Source: JAGVPT01 sp963827085
GTDB lineage: Bacteria; Bacteroidota; Ignavibacteria; UBA10030; UBA8401
Direction of reading: 5' to 3'
Assembly (NCBI GenBank): GCA_963827085.1
Contig: CAWGZY010000001.1
Coordinates: 474,300 to 538,299 of the forward strand
Length of the DNA: 64,000 nt
Shown here: positions 34,180 through 43,191 of the stretch, in pieces
How positions within the stretch are numbered: position 1 is the stretch's first letter
Layout: each line of letters opens with the position of its first letter
Translations under genes and position numbers: made by a program
Notes under the pieces: model-generated
What the model was told of the DNA's origin: nothing
The model's database searches: none
Seen by the model: the letters and a program-made list of their open reading frames with translations, nothing else

Positions 34180-34413
34180 TTACTGGGAATAATGAGAAGC
34201 ATACCGATCAAGTAATTTTCTGATTACTTTTTGATATTGACTTCCGTGCTTTTGAGCTATTTCTTTAAAAAAATCAACACTTGACTTACTTAAATTAAGC
34301 GTGATCTTCATTGTATCTTCTTTAAAGGTCAAATCTTCTGGTTTAGGCAAGAAATCTCCTACGATTTCGACCTTACCAATCTTTTCGTTACTATATTTTA
34401 CTTTGTTTTTCAT
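34180..34413 (-). CDS. brnA: BrnA-like antitoxin
   Basis: 77 residues from the ATG at 34413. C-terminal ribbon-helix-helix: MKITLNLSKSSVDFFKEIAQ, KHGSQYQKVIRKLLDRYASH. Binds DNA and BrnT. Starts inside the end of brnT (23-base overlap). The 119 bases after its stop, up to the attC, show nothing recognisable. Confidence 0.85.
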   Translation of the reverse strand: MKNKVKYSNEKIGKVEIVGDFLPKPEDLTFKEDTMKITLNLSKSSVDFFKEIAQKHGSQYQKVIRKLLDRYASHYSQ

Positions 34414-34678
34414 ATATCTGCTTCCCTTTCCTCCAATAGCCAGCACCTATGATTCTAATTTTGTTATTCCTATATGTAAAGCGAACAGTAACTATGCTCT
34501 CTTTGATTTTTCCGAAACAATAATATCTTTCTTCCTTTTCACTATGTTCTAAGTCTTTAGCAATAATTCTGTTTGCGTCAGAGAAAGCAAACTGAGCTTC
34601 TTCAAAAGAAATACTATGCTTCTTTTGGTTGAGTTCATTTTTCTCTTGATCCCATTCGAATGTTGTAGTGTCAGCCAA
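34391..34678 (-). CDS. brnT: BrnT-like ribonuclease toxin
   Basis: 95 residues from a TTG. FEWDQEKNELNQKKHSISFE, then EAQFAFSDANRIIAKDLEHS and EERYYCFGKIKESIVTVRFT, YRNNKIRIIGAGYWRKGKQI match BrnT (RelE-like fold). With BrnA it forms a type II toxin-antitoxin pair. Confidence 0.9.
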   Translation of the reverse strand: MADTTTFEWDQEKNELNQKKHSISFEEAQFAFSDANRIIAKDLEHSEKEERYYCFGKIKESIVTVRFTYRNNKIRIIGAGYWRKGKQIYEKQSKI

Positions 34679-34747
34679 AATACTTACCTTTATGACTCTC
34701 TAAATATACATATTTTAATATGGTAAATCAACCATATCGGTTCTGCC

Positions 34748-34897
34748 GCCTAACGGACCGGAGCTAAGCTGCGGCGGCAAACAGCGAAATCAATGGTAGA
34801 ATATACGCGCGGTAAGCATACCCCTTTCCCTGAAAATTTTTTGGCGCGCGGCGAAAAGCTGACGGCTGGTTCCGTCAGCTTGAGCGACTGGTTAGGC
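34748..34897 (-). repeat. attC, type II (left arm shortened)
   Basis: Cores GCCTAAC/GTTAGGC. GCGGCGGCAAACAGCGAAATC then ATACGCGCGG...AAAATTTTTTGGCGCGCGG. The right core holds the stop of the small PIN-partner gene. Confidence 0.88.
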
Positions 34898-35068
34898 CTT
34901 GAGCGATATAAGGCGTCGCCTGTTTTTAGCCGACCCTTTTGCTTTCACTTGCTTGGTTTTAAATCTTTCAGTGCTTTTGGTAAAGAGCAAAGAAAAATCC
35001 CCCTTGTTTTCTTTCTCAATTATCAATCGATTTTTTCGCACTTCTTCAACTATTGGATCTTTCCACAT
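34892..35068 (-). CDS. Small PIN-partner protein, probable antitoxin
   Basis: 58 residues: MWKDPIVEEVRKNRLIIEKE, then FSLLFTKSTERFKTKQVKAK and a basic tail RRRLISLKA. It starts one base after the PIN stop and ends at the TAA in the attC core. Antitoxins of this size and charge accompany PIN genes of the YIETT type; the call is by position. Confidence 0.65.
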   Translation of the reverse strand: MWKDPIVEEVRKNRLIIEKENKGDFSLLFTKSTERFKTKQVKAKGSAKNRRRLISLKA

Positions 35069-35069
35069 A

Positions 35070-35543
35070 TTAAACCTCCATCAATTCTTCTGGTGTACAG
35101 ATAACAGGCGTAAAAAGCCTAAGTTGCTTATTGAGTAACTCTAATGATCTTCGTGTCTTCGCACTCGCAATATGAGCACAATTCCAAGTTACGAAATAAT
35201 CCATCTTATAATAACAAGCAATCGCAATATGCGCGGCATCTAATCTTGCTTTTTCAGGGATTTCTAATTTTTCAAAGTAAATTTCTGCAATTTTTTGTAT
35301 TCCGCTTTCTAATTCCAAAACCTTTATTCCTTTTAAGAAGTTTTTCCTACGTTGAGCTGCTTCTTTATCGCCTCTTTCGCATTCTTCGATAACAAATGGA
35401 GAGACAAATAATTCGACTTTTGGTGTTACCTGAGCCCACCATTCAGCTGTAATTCGTTGATGTGCAGCAACAACTAAATCCCGGCTAGGTTTTCCCGCTA
35501 AATAACTGATGATAGTCGTCTCAATGTAGACCGATTCTTTCAA
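35070..35543 (-). CDS. PIN-domain toxin
   Basis: 157 residues from a TTG at 35543 preceded by AGAGGAA; a longer frame to 35588 lacks a ribosome site. KESVYIETTIISYLAGKPSR is the PIN start with Glu in the first acidic place, ELFVSPFVIEECERGDKEAA gives the second, and KARLDAAHIAIACYYKMDYF plus VTWNCAHIASAK give the last. A probable ribonuclease paired with the small downstream gene. Confidence 0.85.
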   Translation of the reverse strand: MKESVYIETTIISYLAGKPSRDLVVAAHQRITAEWWAQVTPKVELFVSPFVIEECERGDKEAAQRRKNFLKGIKVLELESGIQKIAEIYFEKLEIPEKARLDAAHIAIACYYKMDYFVTWNCAHIASAKTRRSLELLNKQLRLFTPVICTPEELMEV

Positions 35544-35657
35544 CTTTATTCCTCTATTTTTCAGATAGACCCTACCATAATGTAACAAATCCTATCGCAA
35601 GAATAAACCCCAGGCTAAAAGCACGCAATATTTGGTAGTACAGCATTTGAGCGAAAG

Positions 35658-35809
35658 GCCTAACGGACCGGAGCTAAGCTGCGGCGGCGAAGCGCCGCAG
35701 CGACGGTAGCCAGTCCGCGCGTGGCGATCCACGTCCGATAGTAGCTGGTTGTTTCGCGCGTGTTAAATCACCAACGGCTGGTTCCGTCAGCTTGAGCGAC
35801 TGGTTAGGG
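35658..35809 (-). repeat. attC, type I
   Basis: Cores GCCTAAC/GTTAGGG. Confidence 0.93.
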
Positions 35810-35822
35810 CGCAGCTCTTTTA

Positions 35823-37904
35823 TCACTTCAAGAGTAAAAGTTTTTTTGTTTCGCTATACGTTCCGGCTTGCAAACGGTAGAAGTAAACACCTGTTGACAT
35901 GTTTGTCGCATTCCATTGTCGAGAGTAGCCACCAGGCGGTAATTCCTGAGAGACCACGGTTGATACTTCTCTCCCCATCACGTCGAACACTTTCAAGGTA
36001 ACAAATGAACGATTAGGAATGCTAAATGAAATTGTCGTCGCTGGGTTGAATGGATTCGGATAGTTTTGGCTGAGGCTGAAACGTGTCGGTAAGTCTGTTG
36101 AAACTCTTTCAACCGACGTGATCATCTCCGAGAGCGGTCGCCTCCAAACGCCGCTGCCGTCAGTCCCTGCAAAGAGATTCGTCCCGCTCACAAGGAGAGA
36201 CAGAACAGCAGAATTGTTCCAGCCGGAATCGACCGCCGTCCAGCTTGTCCCGTTGTTCGTTGAAAGAAAGACGCCGCCGCCGGCGCCGACGTCGCCGACG
36301 CCGACGTAAGTCCCTGCAAAGAGATTCGTCCCGCTCACAGCGAGAGAGAAAACATCAGAATTCGTTAAGCCGGAATTGATCGCCGTCCAGCTTGTCCCGT
36401 TGTTCGTTGAAAGAAAGACGCCGCCAGTCCCTGCAAAGAGATTTGTCCCGCTCACAGCGAGACAGAAAACATAAGGAATCGTCAAGCCGGAATCGACCGC
36501 CGTCCAGCTTGTCCCGTTGTTCGTTGAAAGAAAGACGGCGCCAGTCGATGCAAAGAGATTTGTCCCGCTCACAGCGAGACAGGAAACATAAGGAATCGTC
36601 AAGCCGGAATCGACCGCCGTCCAACTTGTCCCGTTGTTCGTGGAAAGAAAGATACCGCCCCAAGTCCCTGCAAAGAGATTCGTCCCACTCACAGCGAGAC
36701 AGGAAACATCAGAATTCGTCAAGCCGGAATTGACCGCCGTCCAGCTTGTCCCGTTGTTCGTGGAAAGAAAGATACCGCCGCCGGTCCCTGCAAAGAGATT
36801 CGTCCCGCTCACAGCGAGAGAGAAAACATCAGAATTCGTCAAGCCGGAATCGACCGCCGTCCAGCTTGTCCCGTTGTTCGTGGAAAGAAAGACGCCGGCG
36901 TCAGTCCCTGCAAAGAGATTCGTCCCGCTCAGAGCGAGAGAATAAACATCAAAATTCGTAAAGCCGGAATTGACCGCCGTCCAGCTTGTCCCGTTGTTCG
37001 TGGAAAGAAAGACACTGCCGCCGTAGGTCCCTACAAAGAGATTCGTCCCACTCACAGCAAGAGAATAAGCATTAAACCTCGTCAAGCCAGAATTGACCAC
37101 CGTCCAGCTTGTCCCGTTGTTCGTGGAAAGAGAGACGACGGCGTCGTAAGTCACTGCAAAGAGATTCGTCCCGCTCACTGCGAGAGATAGAACAGTATAA
37201 TCCGTCAAGCCGGAATTAACCGCCGTCCAGCTTCTCCCGTTGTTTGTTGAAAGAAAGACGCCGTCGCCAGTCCCTGCAAAGAGATTTGTCCCGCTCACAG
37301 CGAGAGAGGAAACATAAGAAATCGTCAAGCCGGAATCGACCGCTGTCCAGCTTGTCCCGTTGTTCGTGGAAAGAAAGACGCCGCCGTCAGTCCCTGCAAA
37401 GAGATTCGTCCCGCTCACAGCGAGCGACTGAACATAAGAATTCGTCAAGCCGGAATTGACCGCTGTCCAGCTTGTCCCGTTGTTCGTGGAAAGAAAGACG
37501 CCGCCGCCGAAAGCCCCCGCAAAGAGCTTCGTCCCGCTCACAGCGAGAGAATAAACACCAAAATTCGTCAAGCTGGAATCGACCGCCGTCCAGCTTGTCC
37601 CGTTGTTCGTGGAAAGAAAGACGCCGGTGTAAGTCCCCGCAAAGAGATTCGTTCCGCTCACGGCCAGAGACAGAACATCAGAATTCGTCAAGCCGGAACT
37701 GACCGCCGTCCAGTTTGTGCCGTTGTTCGTGGACAGAAAGACGACGCCGACGTCAGTCCCTACAAAGAGATTCGTCCCGCTCATAGCGAAGCAACGGACA
37801 ACACTACCACAAGGCCCATTGGATTGCACCCATTGAGCGTGCAATGGTATCGAGGCGGTGAATACGCAAAACGCTACAAAGAGGAGTCGGAAAATGATTT
37901 TCAT
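35823..37904 (-). CDS. Secreted 14-repeat propeller protein with T9SS sorting domain
   Basis: 693 residues from the ATG at 37904 (AAGGAAG upstream). Signal peptide to LHAQ. About 14 highly uniform repeats of ~39 residues, LAVSGTNLFAGT / GGVFLSTNNGTSWTAV / NSGLTNSDV, form one or two beta-propellers; the DNA repeats (~117 bp) are also nearly identical, which favours copy-number change. The C-terminal type IX sorting domain has QNYPNPFNPATTISFSI, LKVFDVMGREVSTVV and terminal KKLLLLK. The same architecture as 2450-4795, but its repeats are much less diverged from each other. Confidence 0.85.
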   Translation of the reverse strand: MKIIFRLLFVAFCVFTASIPLHAQWVQSNGPCGSVVRCFAMSGTNLFVGTDVGVVFLSTNNGTNWTAVSSGLTNSDVLSLAVSGTNLFAGTYTGVFLSTNNGTSWTAVDSSLTNFGVYSLAVSGTKLFAGAFGGGVFLSTNNGTSWTAVNSGLTNSYVQSLAVSGTNLFAGTDGGVFLSTNNGTSWTAVDSGLTISYVSSLAVSGTNLFAGTGDGVFLSTNNGRSWTAVNSGLTDYTVLSLAVSGTNLFAVTYDAVVSLSTNNGTSWTVVNSGLTRFNAYSLAVSGTNLFVGTYGGSVFLSTNNGTSWTAVNSGFTNFDVYSLALSGTNLFAGTDAGVFLSTNNGTSWTAVDSGLTNSDVFSLAVSGTNLFAGTGGGIFLSTNNGTSWTAVNSGLTNSDVSCLAVSGTNLFAGTWGGIFLSTNNGTSWTAVDSGLTIPYVSCLAVSGTNLFASTGAVFLSTNNGTSWTAVDSGLTIPYVFCLAVSGTNLFAGTGGVFLSTNNGTSWTAINSGLTNSDVFSLAVSGTNLFAGTYVGVGDVGAGGGVFLSTNNGTSWTAVDSGWNNSAVLSLLVSGTNLFAGTDGSGVWRRPLSEMITSVERVSTDLPTRFSLSQNYPNPFNPATTISFSIPNRSFVTLKVFDVMGREVSTVVSQELPPGGYSRQWNATNMSTGVYFYRLQAGTYSETKKLLLLK

Positions 37905-37973
37905 CTGTTTCTTCCTTCGTGAAATAGTGGAGGGCAATTGCAGCTACCCCCCGTACTAGTGAAATGTGCTGCG

Positions 37974-38125
37974 CCCTAACGGACCGGAGCTAAGCTGCGG
38001 CGGCGAAGCGCCGCAGCGACGGTAGCCTGTCCGCGCGTGGCGAGTCATGTCCAATAGTAACTGTCTGTTTCGCGCGTGTTAAATCGTCGACGGCTGGTTC
38101 CGTCAGCTTGAGCGACTGGTTAGGC
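37974..38125 (-). repeat. attC, type I
   Basis: Cores CCCTAAC/GTTAGGC. Confidence 0.93.
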
Positions 38126-38163
38126 AGCAAATTATTCGAGATTATTAAAATCCACGTTATGAA

Positions 38164-38865
38164 TTAGTATGCCAACCCAAGTTGTAGAAATAAATTACTA
38201 TTAGGGTTGGATATGTTAAAAGTGTATTTATATCTCAAATCAATTAGGAAGAACCTATAGAAGAAGGTCGCTCCTAAATTTAGAGAAACTGGCGTACTTA
38301 AACTGCTACCGCCAGGATAACTGTACGGGTTGCTTTCGTCCATCCAATCGGTAGGTGAGATGGCTATCGAATCAACAAAAGTGCGAGATTTCTCTTTAAC
38401 GTCCACGGTTTGAGTTCCAAGACCCAATGCAGGGCCTATATAAAAACCTAACTCGATGTTCTTGTTAAAGAGCGACGGATAAATTTCTATCGGAAAGCAA
38501 ACTTCTACAAAGTTGTTACTGAATTGTTCACTGAATATCCCGTTATAGAAAAGATTGAATTTATTGTTAAGACTAAGGTTGCTATATAAAAATTGTTGAT
38601 TATTTGTGTAGCAAAATAGTTTTACACGGCTAAACTCCAAGTCAAGAACCACTGTGGCATTCGCATTAGTGGTAGATGATAAACCTGTAAAGATGGTGAA
38701 AGCTGATCCCGGCAGTTTCTTGAAGCCGTCACTCTGAGATGTGAAGTAGTCTGCAAATTCATATCCAGCCTTTACTCCAAATTTCAGATCCATTTGATCT
38801 TGAGCAGTTCCGATCAATGGGAGAAATATATAAAGTGCAGCGAATACGACTGTTTTGTTTTGCAT
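38164..38865 (-). CDS. Outer-membrane beta-barrel (PorT-like) protein
   Basis: 233 residues from the ATG at 38865. Signal peptide ending at IGTAQ, then MDLKFGVKAGYEFADYF, VVLDLEFSRVKLF, FVEVCFPIEIYPSLFNKNIE, LGFYIGPALGLGTQ, LNLGATFFYRFFLIDLRYKY and a final strand LFLQLGLAY ending in aromatic Tyr. The layout fits the outer_membrane_beta-barrel_2/PorT group common in Bacteroidota. Specific role unknown. Confidence 0.72.
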   Translation of the reverse strand: MQNKTVVFAALYIFLPLIGTAQDQMDLKFGVKAGYEFADYFTSQSDGFKKLPGSAFTIFTGLSSTTNANATVVLDLEFSRVKLFCYTNNQQFLYSNLSLNNKFNLFYNGIFSEQFSNNFVEVCFPIEIYPSLFNKNIELGFYIGPALGLGTQTVDVKEKSRTFVDSIAISPTDWMDESNPYSYPGGSSLSTPVSLNLGATFFYRFFLIDLRYKYTFNISNPNSNLFLQLGLAY

Positions 38866-38895
38866 TTGTGATTGTTGTCTGCTAATTAATTTGCT

Positions 38896-39047
38896 GCCTA
38901 ACGGACCGGAGCTAAGCTGCGGCGGCGAAGCGCCGCAGCGACGGAATCCATTCCGCGCGTGGCGAGTCATGTCCAATAGGAGCTAGCTGTTTCGCGCGTG
39001 TTAAATCATCGATGGCTGGTTCCGTCAGCTTGAGCGACTGGTTAGGG
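38896..39047 (-). repeat. attC, type I
   Basis: Cores GCCTAAC/GTTAGGG. Confidence 0.93.
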
Positions 39048-39054
39048 CGCACGC

Positions 39055-39816
39055 TTATTCAGATAGATACCAGACAATGGGCCTTCCGCGGTCGTCGAGA
39101 TATTTAATCCAAACTCTCGGTGGCGGTGTCTTTGATTGATAAGCACGCTCTCTCACAGAGGGATCTTCAAGGAACATCGAAGGACTCTCCAAATGCACCT
39201 GCATCCAAGCTCCGGATGTCTTAATAACGCGCATGCAATAGTCAGGAAACCCTTGATCTGTAGAAAGCTCCGGGAAGATCTGATATCTATCCGAAGGCTG
39301 AGAGTAAAACTTTAATACCGAATCGCATTGAAAAGTCAATGCCCAATCTTTTTTGAAGAATTGATTCCAAAGTATAACGTCAAATCCCATCTTCTCTGCA
39401 TCTGAAACATTGATCCATGCTGATGGCGGATTTTGCTTAGTTCCACAGTCAAGCGAGACCTTTACCCATGCGGAATCATAAGCAAAGGAGAGTATGGGAA
39501 TTCCAGATTCATCAACTCCAGCCACATCCAAGATTCTATTTGACATATCTTGCATTGCATCACTTCTGAGTGTGGTAAGCGAATATCTTGAAACAAATGA
39601 TCCTGGTTCGATTTCGAACATGCCCATGTCGAACCTTGCATAAGGAGGCTTTGTGTGCTCTGGTATTGGAAACAAGGTGAGAGACATTGTATGCAATGGC
39701 CTGACTGCGACAAAGCCTATACCATAATCATTGCGGCAGAAATCGATGCTTTGACCAATTGCGACGGCAGTTATCGAAATTAGCAGGAGAAATAATCGGA
39801 TGAAACATTTTGTCAT
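39055..39816 (-). CDS. Secreted protein of unknown family
   Basis: 253 residues: signal peptide MTKCFIRLFLLLISITAVAI to GQ. The body has repeated Trp-centred stretches (SAWVKVSLDCGTKQNPPSAW, WALTFQCDSVLKFYS, GAWMQVHLESPSMF, RVWIKYLDDRGRPIVWYLSE), which look like tandem small beta-domains, possibly SH3-like. Not recognised. Confidence 0.55.
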   Translation of the reverse strand: MTKCFIRLFLLLISITAVAIGQSIDFCRNDYGIGFVAVRPLHTMSLTLFPIPEHTKPPYARFDMGMFEIEPGSFVSRYSLTTLRSDAMQDMSNRILDVAGVDESGIPILSFAYDSAWVKVSLDCGTKQNPPSAWINVSDAEKMGFDVILWNQFFKKDWALTFQCDSVLKFYSQPSDRYQIFPELSTDQGFPDYCMRVIKTSGAWMQVHLESPSMFLEDPSVRERAYQSKTPPPRVWIKYLDDRGRPIVWYLSE

Positions 39817-39849
39817 AGTGTGATTCTAATATTAGAATGTTCTTGTGCG

Positions 39850-40002
39850 CCCTAACGGACCGGAGCTAAGCTGCGGCGACGTGCAGCCAGTTCCATGTAG
39901 TTCGTTGCGCGGACGTTGATAGATGATTCTTTAGTCCCGCCGCGCATCGCGCGGCGCATTCGTCGACCGTACTTTTCCGTCAGCTTGAGCGACTGGTTAG
40001 GC
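39850..40002 (-). repeat. attC, type III
   Basis: Cores CCCTAAC/GTTAGGC. GACGTGCAGCCAGTTCC left arm and a CGCCGCGCATCGCGCGGCG hairpin in the centre. Confidence 0.88.
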
Positions 40003-40024
40003 GGCGACTGATACTATTTCAATT

Positions 40025-40963
40025 CTAATTTGTAGATAGGTTATGTTGCGTTGCGATTTGTAGTAACGGTTTACGCAAATGTTCTGACCACTGCGCGGAA
40101 AAGTCAAGTGTTAAAAGAAGAGCTGGACTGATTGCTGGGAAGATCTTATTTGCTTTGTGTCGCTTTGGCGGGCTGGACCCGCCAATTGTAGTCGCGAGCC
40201 AATTTTTATACCATTCTCCCTTGAAAACGCAATCATAATCGCCCTTAGCATACAGTTCATCAACCAGATGACAAATTTGATTTTGTCGAGTTTGAAAGTC
40301 TGTCTCCGATAAACCACTGACATTGCGTATCTCTTCTTCCTTTTGTGCTTGACGAGCCATGTCAACTTTATGGGAACAGCCATGATGTATTTTTGATGTC
40401 GAATGATAGTTTGCGCCACACGCGATGCCGTCTAATGAAGCATGGACGCAGAGATAAACCCAATGTTTCCACGCTGTAGCAACCTGTTGTCTCCAGTGCG
40501 ATGTGTCTCCGATAATTTGTGAGACTGTGCTGACGTCCATTCCCACGACAGCCGAAGTAGCATGATGCAAATCTCCCCACATAAACAGATAATTCTCCAT
40601 ATGATACGGTGAAGTATACGCGATATGGAATGATTTTATTTTCGTCCCTTTCAGATCATCAAGATCTTTATCCAAAAAGAAGAAAACAGAAGCTCGGTTA
40701 GGCTTTTTGCCGCGTAGTTTCCTTTCCAGCTTTAGTAAGTTGAAGTGAGCAAGAAGGACTTGTTTGCCGCCGGTTGCCCCGGTTAGTTCTTCGCCACTTT
40801 TTATTCTGTATCGGATTCCTAGCGGATTACAAACAATCGATGCGATTTGGTCATAGAAGAAACGATCCGAAATGCCTTCGGTAAAAATGACGAGATCTGA
40901 TTGGGTCATTTCTAATAAGCGTACTTGAGCTTCTGGGGAGTATGTTAGTCGATTCGTTGTCAA
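40025..40963 (-). CDS. DUF4435 TOPRIM-type nuclease-like protein (AriB-like)
   Basis: 312 residues from a TTG overlapping the ATPase stop by 4 bases. LVIFTEGISDRFFYDQI places the TOPRIM Glu at 29; ASVFFFLDKDLDDLKG gives the DxD group (D98, D100, D102). SPYHMENYLFMW follows the DUF4435 pattern. In PARIS systems the DUF4435 partner is a nuclease released by the ATPase when a phage anti-restriction protein is sensed, halting the cell. Pairing, order and length fit, but identity to known AriB cannot be measured here. Confidence 0.75.
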   Translation of the reverse strand: MTTNRLTYSPEAQVRLLEMTQSDLVIFTEGISDRFFYDQIASIVCNPLGIRYRIKSGEELTGATGGKQVLLAHFNLLKLERKLRGKKPNRASVFFFLDKDLDDLKGTKIKSFHIAYTSPYHMENYLFMWGDLHHATSAVVGMDVSTVSQIIGDTSHWRQQVATAWKHWVYLCVHASLDGIACGANYHSTSKIHHGCSHKVDMARQAQKEEEIRNVSGLSETDFQTRQNQICHLVDELYAKGDYDCVFKGEWYKNWLATTIGGSSPPKRHKANKIFPAISPALLLTLDFSAQWSEHLRKPLLQIATQHNLSTN

Positions 40964-42159
40964 AGTCTAAAAATATGTGGGTCAGTTAATTCTGCCATTA
41001 TCTCAGGTGAGTGAGTTGCCAGAATATATTGCGAGTTGGGATTGAGCAACCTTAGAGAACTTACGAGATCTCTTTGCCACTCGACGTGCAAAGATAATTC
41101 AGGTTCATCAATTAAAATGGTACTGTCATCGATCGTAATAGCTTCGGCAAATATCCTGAGTAAATGTTTTTCACCTGACGATAGTGTTGTTAGTTCTAAC
41201 TCCTGTCCTTGTGAAGTAATGACTTTGATCGAGGACGGTGAGAACGTAATTGTTTTTGATCCTGAGAACAGTTTGCGAATCAAGTCTTCAAGTTTTCTCA
41301 TCTTAGTTGAAGCGGCTTCAATGAGTTTCTCGGTTCGATCAATATCTTGAGCGACAACGGCCAAGCGCCAATCTGTTGAATACCGTTTGATAAATTGCTC
41401 CACTGTTCCTAAAGAGGATGATAGTTTTTGCCTTTCAAGAAAACTAGACAGGCGGTTATAAGCCATTTCAGCGGACAAGTGTCGAGGGCTCTTTGTTTTT
41501 CTCGTTGATGGCTTCAATACAGACTCAAGGATTCTTGCTAGGCCAGCTTCTTGAGCCTTTCCAATTTTATTTAGAACTTGAGCGGAATATCTTGACCATA
41601 TATTGGAAAGTGCGGCGGCAAATTGATTATCTAATTCTTCCTCTGATAAGCCGGAGGGTGATTCTTTATGAAGAAGGAGGGAAGAACTATTTCGTCCAAA
41701 GAATAGACGCGATGTTGGCAACCATCCATGTCGCCATGATCCCGTGGAGTCAGATTTCTTCAAAGGTGGACTGATGCGCCAATTGAAATGTGGCTGGCCT
41801 TCGTACATACTCTCAGATAGTCTTGAAATTGAATCAGAATCAGCTATCGGGTCGTGTGACTGTCGCCTTGCTCTAGGAATCGTTTTAGCCCTGAGCAATT
41901 TGGCAGTTGTTTTTTCAATCGTATGTGTGAACGTTCGGCCATAGGCGATGGAGTAAATTTTAACCTGAGCAGATTGGAAAGGCACTTTTGATAAGCTTCT
42001 GGCATCCCGACTCAACGCAGATTCAAGTATGCGTAACATTGATGTCTTGCCGGTTCCATTCACTCCGAAAAACACATTGACGCCCCGATTAAGTTTGAAC
42101 CGAATTGGTCCGATACGCCCTGCAAGGCCTTCAATCTCGAAATCGATGATGTGTGACAT
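40960..42159 (-). CDS. AAA/ABC-type ATPase (AriA-like)
   Basis: 399 residues of the AAA_15/AAA_21 (SMC/OLD-like) type. Walker A GVNGTGKT at 31-38, a long helical insertion (~60-320), signature LSSGEKHLL near 326, Walker B TILIDEPELSLH near 347-358 and ATHSPEI near 381. It is shorter than OLD nucleases and has no TOPRIM of its own; that activity is on the downstream DUF4435 gene. As in PARIS, the ATPase would act as the sensor. AAGGAAC precedes the ATG. The cassette is bounded by type III and type II attCs. Confidence 0.8.
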   Translation of the reverse strand: MSHIIDFEIEGLAGRIGPIRFKLNRGVNVFFGVNGTGKTSMLRILESALSRDARSLSKVPFQSAQVKIYSIAYGRTFTHTIEKTTAKLLRAKTIPRARRQSHDPIADSDSISRLSESMYEGQPHFNWRISPPLKKSDSTGSWRHGWLPTSRLFFGRNSSSLLLHKESPSGLSEEELDNQFAAALSNIWSRYSAQVLNKIGKAQEAGLARILESVLKPSTRKTKSPRHLSAEMAYNRLSSFLERQKLSSSLGTVEQFIKRYSTDWRLAVVAQDIDRTEKLIEAASTKMRKLEDLIRKLFSGSKTITFSPSSIKVITSQGQELELTTLSSGEKHLLRIFAEAITIDDSTILIDEPELSLHVEWQRDLVSSLRLLNPNSQYILATHSPEIMAELTDPHIFRL

Positions 42160-42214
42160 ATGTTGTTCCTTGAAAGTATGAGCAAAAAGTGAATATACGA
42201 ATTTGCTTTTCGCC

Positions 42215-42366
42215 GCCTAACGGACCGGAGCTAAGCTGCGGCGACGTGCAGCCAGTTCCATGTGGAATATACGCGCGGCAGGTATCGCCATTTCCCTAAA
42301 AAATTTTTCTGACGCGCGGCGAAATCATCGACGGCTGGTTCCGTCAGCTTGAGCGACTGGTTAGGC
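42215..42366 (-). repeat. attC, type II
   Basis: Cores GCCTAAC/GTTAGGC. GACGTGCAGCCAGTTCCATG, then ATATACGCGCGGCAGG and AAAAAATTTTTCTGACGCGCG. Confidence 0.9.
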
Positions 42367-42381
42367 GGTGTTGTTTTGTAT

Positions 42382-43191
42382 TTAGAATAGTTGACTGGTT
42401 TGTGAATACAACTCTTTCCAGAAACCCTGCTTTATACGAAACTTTGTACCGTGATTGTGGTGAGTGCGAGCATCGAAGTCGATTTGTATGATTCCCCGGT
42501 CGATGCATGAAAGGAAATTGTCGAAGGAAAAACCTGAAAGCATAAGTAAGCTTTGATAAGAAAAATATTCCTGTTTCTTCTCGATTTTAGAATCAGCGAT
42601 GACGTAAAAACAATTACGGGCCTTTTCTCCCATCAAGTCTCTGAGGTCATCAAAGCCCCAATAGGGTTCTGGGTTGAAAGGCAGGAGACCGACCCGATTC
42701 TCGACTGACTTAAGCCAACTTCTAATTTCAGGATTGGTAACATCGGCTTTCGACGGATCAAAAACGAAACGGATTTTTCTTTCTTGACGATCAACTATAA
42801 CGGTGAAACCGCGACTGGTAAATTGAGATGCGCTTGTTGTAGAACGGAAACTCATTTCGTTGCGTGGATATTTTTTGCCTGCTTCTTTGTGAGGCCATCC
42901 GTAAAGAGGGAGAAGTATTTTTGACACGATATCTGCGCCACGAGGGAAAGGCTCATAATGCTTCAAGGTTACAAGGGATGAGGTGTGGAGTCTCTGCCCT
43001 TTTAGTTCCCAACCGTTGGAATTTGCGATTGGGAGATTATTTTCCGGGATACCAAGTAATTTCTCAAGCGTGTTTCCAACTGCACCATCGTTTCTCACGT
43101 CCTTGGTTTTTTTTACGCTTTTAATCCAACCGCGCTTCGCAACACTTTTAATTTCATCAATCAGCTGATTCTTCGTGATTATTCGAACCAT
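42382..43191 (-). CDS. MvaI/BcnI-family type II restriction endonuclease
   Basis: 269 residues. RNDGAVGNTLEKLLGIPENN and LPIANSNGWELKGQR (~34-67) form the MvaI/BcnI core with a PD-(D/E)xK-type centre (GxT-LE...WELK); these enzymes nick each strand of CCWGG or CCSGG as monomers. GFDDLRDLMGEKARNCFYVI, then KFRIKQGFWKELYS close the domain. The gene starts inside the end of the methylase (35-base overlap). The recognition site cannot be decided from sequence. Confidence 0.82.
   Translation of the reverse strand: MVRIITKNQLIDEIKSVAKRGWIKSVKKTKDVRNDGAVGNTLEKLLGIPENNLPIANSNGWELKGQRLHTSSLVTLKHYEPFPRGADIVSKILLPLYGWPHKEAGKKYPRNEMSFRSTTSASQFTSRGFTVIVDRQERKIRFVFDPSKADVTNPEIRSWLKSVENRVGLLPFNPEPYWGFDDLRDLMGEKARNCFYVIADSKIEKKQEYFSYQSLLMLSGFSFDNFLSCIDRGIIQIDFDARTHHNHGTKFRIKQGFWKELYSQTSQLF

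Noticed and set aside
36355..37702. Arg/Ser-rich frames opposite the propeller repeats
   Set aside because: They are antisense shadows of the uniform DNA repeats at 35823-37904.
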